Assembly: GCF_000195295.1 (NCBI RefSeq)
Contig: NC_015388.1
Coordinates: 806,001-870,000, forward strand
Origin: Desulfobacca acetoxidans DSM 11109
GTDB taxonomy: Bacteria; Desulfobacterota; Desulfobaccia; Desulfobaccales; Desulfobaccaceae
Direction: 5' to 3'
DNA length: 64,000 nucleotides
In this document: in pieces, positions 8,782 to 18,500 of the stretch
Layout of the letters: each line of letters opens with the position of its first letter
How positions within the stretch are numbered: the stretch's first letter is position 1
Program-made: the position numbers and the translations under genes
The notes under the pieces: model-generated
What the model was told of the DNA's origin: nothing
Seen by the model: the letters and a program-made list of their open reading frames with translations, nothing else
Database searches by the model: none

Positions 8782-10311
8782 GTGCAACAGGACGCCAAAG
8801 GCCAAGCGGAGGTAACCATTCATCTGAACGAAGGACCGTGGATACAGGTTGCCAACATTGAAATACGCCTCTTGGATCAGGATGCCGCCCTCGATCTAGC
8901 CCCACTGGAGAGCGATCGCCCTCTAAAAACAGGCGACCGGTTCATCGAAGGCAGCTATGACAATCTGAAGCGTCTCTACTTAAATTATCTCCTGGAACAT
9001 GGATATCCCCGGGGAAATGTAGAGGGCAAGGTTTATCTGGACGAGGAGAAGAACAGCGCAGATATTGTGCTTTCCATCTCTTCCGGTCCTCTCTCTTCCT
9101 TCGGAGAGTCCAGGGTTGCTGGCAGGCCGGAAACCCCCGATTATATTATCCTCCGAAAGATGACCTTTAAACCGGGGGAGCGCTTTGATTTCCGGAAGAT
9201 TTACCAGAGTCAAAAGGACTTATATAAGTTAGATCTCTTTAGCAGTGTGGCCGTCACTCCGGAGGAAACAGCCGCTGACGAAGCCGATATTCCGATCAGT
9301 ATCAGGGTAAAAGAAAAACCAAAACGGTCCTTCACCGGAGGTCTCGGTTGGGGGACCGAAGACCAGGTGCGAGCCCGTTTAGGCCTGCGTTGGCGCAATA
9401 TCGGAGGTGGAGGCCGCTACCTCGATTTTGAAGGTAAATTTTCCAGCATCGACTCGAAGTTTGCCAGCACCTTTACCAATCCCCAGTTATGGGGCAGCTA
9501 TGCCGATCTGATCATGAGCAGCGGCCTGATGTACCGCGACTATCCTTCCTTCGACGACAAGACCCTTTTTTTCAATAATCGTTTGGAGCGCGACCTGCCC
9601 TGGAATTGGAAGGTTTATGGAGGTTATCTGCTCCAGTTCGACGAGCCCTCCAATATACCGGCAACTACCATGGTCATGTTTAAGGAACCGCAAGACCAGA
9701 CCTTTCGCACTTCCTTGGTATTCCTGGGATTTCAACGGGACACCACTGATAATGCTTTGTATCCGACGCAGGGAGGCCTGTTTTACCTAAACGGGGAGGT
9801 ATCGCCGAAATTTTTCGGAGCCAACCTACAATTTGCTTCGGCCCGGACGGAAGGCCGCCGATATATCAATCTCTGGCAGAAAGAACTTGTTCTGGCTTTA
9901 CGAGCCGGAGTCGGCTTACTGCAGCCCATCCAGGATACCGGTGAAATACCAATCTTCCGCCGGTTCTACACCGGCGGTTACAATACTGTCCGGGGATATC
10001 GCCTTTTCCGGTTAGGGCCCAGGGACGCTGCCGGAAATTACGTCGGCGGCAACGCCCTGCTGGAGGGCGGTGCCGAACTACGATTTCCGATCTATCAGGA
10101 TTTGCGAGGTGTGGGGTTCCTGGATTGCGGCAACGTCTATCCTAAGATTGCCGATTTGGACGCCGGACGGCTGAAATACGGTGCCGGTTTCGGCCTGAGG
10201 TATAATACCCCCATCGGTCCGGTGGGCGTCGATGTCGGCTTTCCTTTAAATCCAAGTAGCGGGGTAAACCACAAATATCAGGTTTATTTCACCATCGGTC
10301 AGAGTTTTTAA
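8782..10311 (+). CDS. TamA/BamA-family outer-membrane assembly protein, 3' part after frameshift
   Basis: The 509 codons hold the end of POTRA 1, then POTRA domains (VANIEIRLLD and FGESRVAGRPETPDYIILRKM, the latter followed by a YQSQKDLYKLDLFSSV helix), and a C-terminal beta barrel of ~310 residues beginning GGLGWGTEDQVRARLGL. The protein ends in a phenylalanine (FTIGQSF), the outer-membrane assembly signal. It contains the family segment FYTGGYNTVRGYR. The barrel probably works with the TamB-like protein encoded next to move proteins or lipids to the outer membrane. The listed GTG is only where the open frame starts; the true start is at 8463 if the frameshift is bridged. The barrel itself is intact. 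Confidence 0.85.
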   Translation: MQQDAKGQAEVTIHLNEGPWIQVANIEIRLLDQDAALDLAPLESDRPLKTGDRFIEGSYDNLKRLYLNYLLEHGYPRGNVEGKVYLDEEKNSADIVLSISSGPLSSFGESRVAGRPETPDYIILRKMTFKPGERFDFRKIYQSQKDLYKLDLFSSVAVTPEETAADEADIPISIRVKEKPKRSFTGGLGWGTEDQVRARLGLRWRNIGGGGRYLDFEGKFSSIDSKFASTFTNPQLWGSYADLIMSSGLMYRDYPSFDDKTLFFNNRLERDLPWNWKVYGGYLLQFDEPSNIPATTMVMFKEPQDQTFRTSLVFLGFQRDTTDNALYPTQGGLFYLNGEVSPKFFGANLQFASARTEGRRYINLWQKELVLALRAGVGLLQPIQDTGEIPIFRRFYTGGYNTVRGYRLFRLGPRDAAGNYVGGNALLEGGAELRFPIYQDLRGVGFLDCGNVYPKIADLDAGRLKYGAGFGLRYNTPIGPVGVDVGFPLNPSSGVNHKYQVYFTIGQSF

Positions 10312-10368
10312 TTCCCTTAACTCGTTAATGTTGGTAATAACCAGCCTGAAATGGTCAGGGTAGCAGGA

Positions 10369-13300
10369 ATGAAATTCACCCTTATCCGAAAGATTTTCTT
10401 TTACTTTCTCCTGTTCTGTCTGGCAGTCTGCTGCTCCGGGTGGTTTGTCCTGCATTCGGAGACCTTTTGGCGTTGGGCTGGGCGGAAGCTGATCATTACA
10501 GTTAATAATCAGTTGCACGGCGAAATCATGGTCCGGGAGATCGCCGGTACCCCTTTTAAAGGCTATTTTTTTAACGACCTCAGACTGCAAACACCTCGCG
10601 GGGCAGTTCTGCGGGTCAGGAGCTTCATGCTGCGGATATCGTTGGGTTCGATCTTTCAACTGCAACCGGTAGTCGACAAGCTGGCTCTCTACGATCCCAT
10701 CCTTAGACTGGAACAGGATCAGAGCGGCCAGTGGAATGTGAGCAATCTGGTGGTACCATCCCAAGGCGAGGCCAAGCCGGTATCCCTCCCCTTTAGTTCG
10801 GTGAGTTTTTCCCGGATTCTCATCGACAACGGCGCAGTCGTGATGCAGCAGCCCCAGGGAGAGACAATTATTGACGGCGTGGCTGCCGATCTGGGTCTGC
10901 GCCTGTTGCAGCCCCTGTCACCGCAGCAGCGGGTGGAACTGGGGGAATCCAATCTAGCTGTGTCAACGCCCTGGGGTAAATTCAGTCTGGCAACCGCTCT
11001 GACATTCAGCCGCGATTGCCTTCGTCTGCCCTTATTTGCTTTAGCTGCGGATGGCAAAAATTTCTTGAATCTTTCCGGAGAAGTCTATCTCAACGAAACC
11101 GGCAGCACGGAATTAACCGGAGAGATCGGCCCGCTGCCGTCCGCTTTGCTGGGACGCCTCTATCAAAAGTGGCCTTCCGAATGGGGGGGCAACGGAAAAT
11201 TACACGTTCACGGTATGCTGATTGATCTTAAACTTCAGCTCAACGGCTCTCTTCATAAGGCCTCCTATTTTTTGAACGGATCCCTAAATCGCCGGGATGA
11301 TACCTGGGGATATGATTTCCAGGTCAATCTGACCGATGTTACTCCAGAGATGCTGGCCCGGTTAGACGTTCCCCGGGCGGTACTCTATCGCGAGGCTTCT
11401 CCCCTAAGTATCAATCTTCAACTCAAAGGGGTGGGACTAGAGTGGCCGCCGCGGCAATTTTCCTGGCAGCTCAAGGCCAAGCCGCTCACATTTCGAGGGA
11501 TCAGAATCGATCAATTTCAGGTCTCAGCTTCCGGATCGGCGCTGCGGCAGACCGTTGACGGCCTGATCTCGGGCAATTTTGGTCGTCTGAGCCTTAAAAC
11601 CGAGGGCTCTTTGTTTACCTCCCCTCAGGGCGAAATAAGCCTCCGGGCCGAAGATCTCCAACCTGGCCTCGCCGGGCTGGATCTACCGCCCAAGACAACC
11701 TGCAGCGGTGTTTTTCAAGCCAGATTTCAGTTGCCCGAGCTCACTCAGACTGAACAGCTTATGGTTGCCGGAGAGATCAACGCCTCCGGGTCCTGGGGAG
11801 ATCATCCCCTCAAGACCTTTTCGGGTCGCTTCACTTGGGGAAAATCAATTTTGGCCATTCCCGCCTTCCGCCTCGTGCTCGGGAATATCGCTACCGAACT
11901 GCAGGGCTCCCTGGGAAAGGAGAAACTTGATTTCTCTCTCCAAGGCCGAACTCTGCCCGAGGGTGACTGGCCGATTCCCACCGCTCTCAAGGGAAGTCTG
12001 ACCTTCGATGGCCGACTCCAGGGGACCTTGTCGGAGCCACAATACCTGCTTCAGGTTCAAGGCGCACATCTATCGTTGGGGGATATTAAGCTGCAAGGTT
12101 TTTCTCTCAAGGCTGAGGGCCGGGATTTGCCTCCTCGCAGCGGTACGCTTAACTTGCAGGGCCGAGAGGTAGGAACCCCGGCAGGATTATTCTCTCGGGT
12201 AATCCTCGCCGCTAATGGTGTTGACCATCGCTGGCGGTTCGACCTTAAGGCGTCCTCTCCCCCTCCAGGGCCGCTGATCGAACTTGCCGGTCGCCTGGAC
12301 CTGGGGGGTAGTCCCCTGGCACTGGACCTGGAACAGTTGCGGCTGCATTTGGCCGGGGTCTCGGTTCTGAACCGCACGCCGGTAAGGGCAAGATTTTCTC
12401 CCGGATTAGACCTGACCGAAACAGTTTTTGAAGTAAATGGGGGGACGGTGCAGGTCATGGCTCAGATGCAAGGAGAGCAAATTTCTAGTCGCCTGGAAGT
12501 CCGCAACCTTTCTCTGGAAATCGCCCGGGTAAAGGGATTACAGGGGAAAATCCAGACCAGGGCAGCGGTGACCGGCTCAACCCACCACCCTCAGATGGAT
12601 GCCCAGATCAGTATAACCGGCCTGAAATGGCAAAGCCTTTCCTTACAGTCCATTGAATCAGCTCTGAGTTTAAGGAACGACGCTTTAAGCATACGCGGTG
12701 CGGCGCAGGAGAGCTCCGAAGGCTCCCGCCTTTCATGGGACGGATCTGTACCGATGCGGCTGTCCCTTACCCCGTTTCAGTTCGATCTCCCTGGGAGCGG
12801 TTTGGATTTTAGGTTCAAATCCGAGCGGGCCAATCTGGGGCTGGTGGCCAGATTAACCCCGGAAGTATCGGAGGCTGATATTCCTGTTGACCTTCAAGGA
12901 CGCGTTCAAGGTAACTGGCGACAACCCGACGTCGATGCCCAAATACGCTGGCATGAGGGACATGTTATCCTGCGCCAGGCTGGGGCGCGTTATCAGGTCT
13001 CTCCCGGTGTGGTAAACTGGACGGAGAATACGATCTCCCTGCCACAATTGACTTTGACGAGCACCGGAACCCTGGTCATCGGCGGCGACCTGAATCTGGC
13101 GGGGTATCGGCCACAGAGGGTAAAGACGCAAGTTCAGGCGGACAACTTCAAGTTTCTGCAGCGTCTTGGTTCGGAGGCTTTGCTCAGCGGTCAGATCAAT
13201 CTGGCCGGTCCCTGGTCGGCCATGGTGTTGCAGGGACAGTTGACAATTCCCCATGCCTCCCTGAGTACAGCTCTCTTTCGGCCAACGGCTGGCAAGCACT

Positions 13301-14094
13301 CGGATATTATCTTAGTGAAACGTCAGGTTCCTGGCGAAAAAGTAGGCAGGCATCCTCCCGAGGCACTGAGAGGACCGTTTGATCTGATGAAAATTGCCCT
13401 GAGCCTGGAGGCCCCGGAAAACATCTGGGTGAGGGACAAGATGGCTCAGGTTGAGCTCAGCCTGAACCTGCGAGCTAAAAAACAACCCCTCGAGCCGTTG
13501 CAACTTCTGGGAATGGTAAGATCATTACATGGCGATATCAACGTTTTCGGCAAAAAGTTTAAGGTCGAAAAGGGCATGGTGAATTTTGCCGGGGTTATCA
13601 ACCAACAACCGTACGTGGAGGCCCAGGTAACTCACGACATGACCGATGCCACCCTACAGGTCGATGTCACCGGTCCGGTCGATAAACCTCAGATTGAATT
13701 GTCCAGTTCACCGCCCATGCCGCCGAATGATCTTTTATCATATCTGCTTTTCGGCCGCCCTACCTCCGCTTTGAGCCAGGAGGAGTTCAATGTCAGTCAG
13801 CAGGCGGTGGGCGTTTTGGGAGGCATCACGGCACAGAAAATCCAAGACCTGTTAGGGGAGGATTTTCCCCTTTTGGGAAACGTCTCGGTCAAGAGCACTC
13901 CTGGAACCGTGGGGGTGGTCAAGCCTCTGACTAAAAAAATCGATCTTTCGGTCGAACAGCAGACCAGCCCCGGTGCCAAAGATGATCCTACCAAGCTGCG
14001 CCTGGAGTATCGGGTCAATCGCTATTTAGGACTGCAAGCCGAGCAGGGCCAACGCTCCACTGGTGCCGATGTCTTGTTTAAATTTGATTTTTAG
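10369..14094 (+). CDS. tamB: Translocation and assembly module protein TamB
   Basis: About 1241 residues: an N-terminal signal anchor (KIFFYFLLFCLAVCCSGWFVL), a very long stretch of repeating beta strands such as LNLQG and LSLRAEDL typical of AsmA-like lipid-transfer grooves, and the C-terminal TamB (DUF490) domain from roughly residue 900, with PPNDLLSYLLFGRPTSALSQ and a terminal FKFDF. It spans the periplasm and joins the TamA-type barrel encoded 57 bases upstream, serving outer-membrane protein and phospholipid delivery. I place the start at ATG 10369 because the anchor begins there; an in-frame ATG at 10351 would add six residues. Confidence 0.9.
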   Translation: MKFTLIRKIFFYFLLFCLAVCCSGWFVLHSETFWRWAGRKLIITVNNQLHGEIMVREIAGTPFKGYFFNDLRLQTPRGAVLRVRSFMLRISLGSIFQLQPVVDKLALYDPILRLEQDQSGQWNVSNLVVPSQGEAKPVSLPFSSVSFSRILIDNGAVVMQQPQGETIIDGVAADLGLRLLQPLSPQQRVELGESNLAVSTPWGKFSLATALTFSRDCLRLPLFALAADGKNFLNLSGEVYLNETGSTELTGEIGPLPSALLGRLYQKWPSEWGGNGKLHVHGMLIDLKLQLNGSLHKASYFLNGSLNRRDDTWGYDFQVNLTDVTPEMLARLDVPRAVLYREASPLSINLQLKGVGLEWPPRQFSWQLKAKPLTFRGIRIDQFQVSASGSALRQTVDGLISGNFGRLSLKTEGSLFTSPQGEISLRAEDLQPGLAGLDLPPKTTCSGVFQARFQLPELTQTEQLMVAGEINASGSWGDHPLKTFSGRFTWGKSILAIPAFRLVLGNIATELQGSLGKEKLDFSLQGRTLPEGDWPIPTALKGSLTFDGRLQGTLSEPQYLLQVQGAHLSLGDIKLQGFSLKAEGRDLPPRSGTLNLQGREVGTPAGLFSRVILAANGVDHRWRFDLKASSPPPGPLIELAGRLDLGGSPLALDLEQLRLHLAGVSVLNRTPVRARFSPGLDLTETVFEVNGGTVQVMAQMQGEQISSRLEVRNLSLEIARVKGLQGKIQTRAAVTGSTHHPQMDAQISITGLKWQSLSLQSIESALSLRNDALSIRGAAQESSEGSRLSWDGSVPMRLSLTPFQFDLPGSGLDFRFKSERANLGLVARLTPEVSEADIPVDLQGRVQGNWRQPDVDAQIRWHEGHVILRQAGARYQVSPGVVNWTENTISLPQLTLTSTGTLVIGGDLNLAGYRPQRVKTQVQADNFKFLQRLGSEALLSGQINLAGPWSAMVLQGQLTIPHASLSTALFRPTAGKHSDIILVKRQVPGEKVGRHPPEALRGPFDLMKIALSLEAPENIWVRDKMAQVELSLNLRAKKQPLEPLQLLGMVRSLHGDINVFGKKFKVEKGMVNFAGVINQQPYVEAQVTHDMTDATLQVDVTGPVDKPQIELSSSPPMPPNDLLSYLLFGRPTSALSQEEFNVSQQAVGVLGGITAQKIQDLLGEDFPLLGNVSVKSTPGTVGVVKPLTKKIDLSVEQQTSPGAKDDPTKLRLEYRVNRYLGLQAEQGQRSTGADVLFKFDF

Positions 14095-14158
14095 TACGAA
14101 GCCTGAAATAGTATTCAAATAAGAGTACTCAGGATTTATTACAATTTTTTTACTTTCA

Positions 14159-14187
14159 AGGCGGTAGGCGGTGCACTTTCCCGCCGC
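14159..14187. repeat. REP-like palindrome (degenerate copy)
   Basis: GGCGGTAGGCGGTGCACTTTCCCGCC resembles the GGCGGGAGGCGC..CGCTTTCCCGCC palindrome at 23005 and 51675, with several mismatches. It lies between tamB and the heptamer array. Confidence 0.4.
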
Positions 14188-14215
14188 TCAGTAATGGTCT
14201 TGTTCCATAAGTTTT

Positions 14216-14730
14216 CATGTTTTCAGGAAGACAACGAGACATGAGAACAAGTTGGCCTGAGGAGCAATTGTTTTTTTCTACCCACGGCTCACAGCTCACG
14301 GCTCACAGCTCACGGCTCACGGCTCACGGCCCACAGCTCACGGCTCACGGCTCACGGCCCACGGCTCACGGCTCACGGCTCACGGCCCACGGCCCACGGC
14401 TCACGGCTCACGGCTTACAGCTCACGGCTCGCGGCTCACGGCTCACGGCTCACGGCCCACGGCCCACGGTTCACGGCCCACGGTTCACGGCCCACGGCCC
14501 ACGGTTCACGGCCCACGGCCCACGGTTCACGGCTCGCGGCTTACGGCTCGCGGCTCACGGCTCGCGGCTTACGGCTCACGGCTCACGGCTCACGGCTCAC
14601 GGTTCACGGCTCACGGCCCACGGCCCACGGTTCACGGCTCACGGCTCACGGCTCACGGCCCACGGCTCACGGCTCGCGGCTCACGGCTCACGGCCCACGG
14701 CTCACGGCTCACGGTTTTCATATATGTAAG
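14216..14730 (+). repeat. Hairpin-bounded element carrying a ~62-copy 7-bp tandem array
   Basis: Positions 14281-14714 are a continuous array of 7-bp units, mostly GGCTCAC with variants GGCCCAC, GGTTCAC, AGCTCAC, GGCTCGC and GGCTTAC. The array is framed by a head (14216-14249, CATGTTTTCAGGAAGACAACGAG then ACATGAGAACA) and a tail GTTTTCATATATGTAAG (14714-14730). ATGAGAAC (14241-14248) can pair with GTTTTCAT (14714-14721). Head, a short GGCTCAC array and tail recur in the opposite orientation at 27684-27795, so this is an expanded member of a dispersed family. A 170-codon open frame crosses the array only because 7-bp units give a 7-residue protein period. Confidence 0.75.
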
Positions 14731-14820
14731 ATCGAGCGGGTTTTTTTCCTTTGCACCTTGCATCTGGTTTAGGGATTAGATAAATTAGAAAAAAAAGGGT
14801 AAGCTGATAAGGGGTTTCAG

Positions 14821-15240
14821 GTGCGAATCTGCGTTATCGACGGTCAGGGAGGCGGCATCGGCGCTGCCATCATCAAAAGAATCAAAGATGTCTATCAGGA
14901 AGAGCATGAGGTTGTCGCGCTCGGTACCAATGCCATCGCCACCGCCCAGATGCTCAAGGCTAGAGCCAATAAAGGCGCCACGGGGGAGAACGCTATCGTT
15001 CGGACCGTAGCAACCGCTCAGGTCATCATCGGCCCCATCGCCATCGTTTTGGCCAACTCCATGATGGGAGAACTTACCTCTCGCATGGCCGAGGCCATCG
15101 CCTCGTCTCCGGCCCTGAAATTGCTTCTGCCTCTCACCCAGGAACGCATCGAAGTCGTCGGCCTCAAACCCGAACCCCTACCGCATCTGGTTGAACATAT
15201 CGTAACTATCCGATTGAAGGAGATTATTCAACATGTGTGA
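14821..15240 (+). CDS. DUF3842 family protein
   Basis: The 139-residue protein begins MRICVIDGQGGGIGAAIIKRIK, a glycine-rich N-terminus of DUF3842 proteins, and continues with VVALGTNAIATAQMLKARANKGATGENAI. The glycine pattern suggests nucleotide binding, but no reaction is known to me. The start is GTG, preceded by AAGGGG. Its last eight bases overlap the following cooT-like gene, and such coupling argues for a shared function, possibly in metal or C1-enzyme maturation. That link is inference from gene order. Confidence 0.85.
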   Translation: MRICVIDGQGGGIGAAIIKRIKDVYQEEHEVVALGTNAIATAQMLKARANKGATGENAIVRTVATAQVIIGPIAIVLANSMMGELTSRMAEAIASSPALKLLLPLTQERIEVVGLKPEPLPHLVEHIVTIRLKEIIQHV

Positions 15241-15421
15241 AGCAGCCGCATATATTATCCGCAACGGAAAAGAAGAGCTATTTCTGGAGGACGTCGATAT
15301 CATCGAACCTGAGGGGGATGAGCTGCGTCTGGTGAGTATTTTTGGCGAGCAGAAAGTTATCAAAGCTGCTATTCAAAGCCTGAATCTGGTGAATCACAAA
15401 GTTATTCTCAAGGAAAGATAG
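15233..15421 (+). CDS. CooT family nickel-binding protein
   Basis: This small 62-residue protein starts MCEAAAYI and contains LEDVDIIEPEGDELRLVSIFGEQKVI, the pattern of the CooT family. Characterised CooT forms a dimer that binds nickel through the N-terminal cysteine (Cys2) and assists maturation of carbon monoxide dehydrogenase. No cooS, cooC or cooJ gene is in this window, so the client enzyme must be encoded elsewhere. It overlaps the DUF3842 gene by eight bases and is likely translated with it. Confidence 0.85.
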   Translation: MCEAAAYIIRNGKEELFLEDVDIIEPEGDELRLVSIFGEQKVIKAAIQSLNLVNHKVILKER

Positions 15422-15528
15422 CCGGAGGCCGGGAGGGCCAAGAAGCTGTTGCCGCCAATAATTCACCCCGCTAACAACCTGGCAGGCAAGCATGAAGAGA
15501 TAGTCAGTGAGATGCTTTAGGGCGTTAC

Positions 15529-18500
15529 ATGCAGGTGACTGAGTCTTGGCATTCCCTAGCGGACGGTCTGGTACGCTCCACTCGGGAGCTCATGCAAGGT
15601 GCCAGAACTGAAGAAAACCTGCGAATCGGTTTTGAAAAGTGTTTGGACCCCATCATCAGAGGCCTCGGCGTTACCTCAACCCCGAGGTATGAGAGCCTGG
15701 GAGCGGCATCCCGGACTATTTTTCGCGGCCGCCCTGATGCAGTGCATGGACAGGTCATCATCGAATATGAATCGCCGGGTTCGCTGTCGTCGGAAAGAGC
15801 AGTTGTCCATGCCGAAGATCAATTAATCGGCTATCTGCTGGCTGAGGCCCAGGGACAGGCGGCAGATCCCTGGGGATTATTAAAACGCCTGTTGGGCATC
15901 GGTTTTGATGGCAGCTCCATTTTCCTGTTGCGCTATCGAGGGGAAAAAGAAGATAACCTTGCCGCGGTCAGGAAGAGCGATTTCGCCCGTCACGGCCCTT
16001 ATCCATTTAATGTGGAGAGCGCCCGCACTTTTCTCACCGATCTCCGGGCTTTGGCCCGTCTGCCCCTAACCGCTGAAAATCTGGCTCTCAGATTCGGACC
16101 CCAAAGTCGGATCGCGCCGATGGCGGTCTCAGCTCTGGTGGATGCCCTGGAAAACTGGTCAGACAACCGGGTAGCGGTGTTTTACCAGGAATGGCAGCGC
16201 CTGTTCGGCTTAGTTTACGGCGAGCAATTCCGGGTGCAGCCCGAAAAACAGGCCAGAACCATAGCCCAGGTGTACGGAATCGGTAAGCAGCCTGATTTCC
16301 AGAAGATGCTTTTTGCCATCCATACGTATTTCGCCCTCTTGATGAAGTTCTTTGTCGCGGAGCTCGTCACCTTAAAGGACACCTCCCTGACTTCTTCTTT
16401 TTCTCACCAGTTCGTGCATTCCTCCCCAGAGGAGTGTCGGGCTCAACTGACCGATATAGAAAATGGCGGGCTTTATGCCAAACGGGGTATTACGAACTTC
16501 TTGGAGGGAGATTTTTTCCGCTGGTATCTGGACGCCCTCTCGCCCCGTCTGGAAGAGGCTATCCGGGAAATAGCCCGTGCCCTGGCGGAATTTGAACCGG
16601 CCACAACCGCAATCATACCGGAATCTGCCCGAGACCTGCTGAAAAAACTCTATCAATACCTGGTACCCCAGGAGGTGCGCCATAAGTTGGGCGAGTACTA
16701 CACGCCCGATTGGCTGGCGGAACTGGTCCTCAACGAAGTCGGCTATGAGGGGGATACCCTGAAACGATTGCTGGACCCCGCCTGTGGTTCAGGAACCTTC
16801 CTGGTTCTGGCCATTCAACGCGCCAGACAATACGCCCATAAACACCGGCTGCCGCCTTTGGAAACGGCGAAGAGAATTGCTGCCCATATCTGGGGCTTTG
16901 ACCTGAATCCCTTAGCCGTCATCGCAACGCGTACCAACTATCTCTTTGCTCTGGGTGATCTGATAACCGAGCTGCCGTCCCTCGAGATTCCCGTCTATCT
17001 CGCCGATTCGGTGCTGTGGCCCGGGAAAACCTCTCAGAACGAACTAAATTTTGCCGGCGGCGACCATGTCGCAATCCAGACTTCGGTAAAAAAATTTCAT
17101 GTGCCGCTGGTCTGGATCAAGACTGAGGGTTTCCTCCTGCAACAGGCGGCGCCATTGCTCGAGCAGATGACCAGACAGGGCTATACGGCGGCGGAGGCTC
17201 TCGAGAGGCTGCAAAAAGCAGGTTTGGTCTTTCCTCCCCATGAACCGGCTGTAGAACAATTTTACACGGAAATTGCGGAGCTCGAAAAGGAAGGCAAGAA
17301 CGGCATCTGGGCCAGGTTTTTAAAGAACACCTTCGCGCCCAGCGTTGCCGGGAAGTTTGATTTCGTCGTCGGCAATCCCCCTTGGATTCGGTGGGGTTAT
17401 CTCTCCCAGGAATATCGCCAGGCCACGTTGCCCTTATGGAAAGAGTATGGCTTATTTTCTCTGAAGGGCCAGGCCGCCCGATTGGGCGGCGGGGAAAAAG
17501 ATTTCTCCATGTTATTTACTTACGTCGCAACGGATTTCTATCTCAAAAGAGGCGGTACATTAGGATTTCTGATAACTCAGGAGGTCTTTAAATCGAAAGG
17601 CGCCGGAGAGGGATTCCGCCGTTTTCGTTTGGGCGACCGGGAGCCGCTCAAGGTGGTAAAAGCCCATGACTTCGCCGCGGTGCAGCCATTTGAAGGGGCA
17701 GTGAATAAGACCGCTGGGATTATCATTAAGAAATCTGAGATCACAGAGTATCCCATCCCCTATACTCTCTGGCTGAGGAAACAGGGCATCGGCAAAATTA
17801 AGACTAATCTTTCCCTGAAAGAGGCATTGCCGCTCCTCCGGAAAAAAAATCTAATTGCTCAACCAATAAAGGGACTTACCGGACCTTGGCAGACAATTGA
17901 TAAGAAAAGGCAAAGCTTGGCAGGCATCCGGGGAGCAAGCAGGTATAAGGCGAGAAGAGGTGCAAGCACAGAACCCTACGGGGTTTTTTGGCTGGAAGTC
18001 AGGCAGGTATTGTCAGACGGCGACCTGATCATCCGCAATCTGCCGGAAAAAGGCAAGAGGAACATTCTCAAGGTAGAGGAAAGGATCGAGCCGGACCTGG
18101 TCTTTCCCGCCGTCCGGGGATCAGATATACAGCGCTGGCAGGCAATCCCGGGGATTTTTCTTTTAATGCCGCAGGATCCTGCCACCAGAGAGCCCTATCC
18201 CGTGGGGCAGATGAAGAGCCGGTGGCCTCGGACCTATGGCTATCTGGTGAAGTTTAGAGATATTCTCCTGTCGCGCGGTTCCAAGACGGTCCGCAGCCTG
18301 GCCGAGAGGACGGCGTTCTATGCCATGTTTGGCATCGGACCCTACACCGCCGCCCGCTATAAAGTTGTCTGGAAGAGAATGGCCGGCGATATGGTAGCCG
18401 CGGTTATCTCGCAGCACAAAACGATATTGGGTTATAAGATGGTTGTCCCGACGGATACCACTGCTTTATTTGCCGCCGACAATGAACCCGAGGCTCACTA

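Noticed and set aside
8757-8782. Programmed ribosomal or transcriptional slippage in the TamA-like gene
   Set aside because: The T run is only five bases and no stimulatory structure is evident, so mutation or sequencing error is more likely.
14281-14714. Possible CRISPR array
   Set aside because: The repeat unit is only seven bases with no spacers and no cas genes are nearby.
14217-14729. 170-codon open frame of 7-residue repeats (HGSRLTA type)
   Set aside because: It is a direct read-out of the 7-bp tandem array, which stays open by chance in this frame; there is no ribosome binding site or recognised domain.
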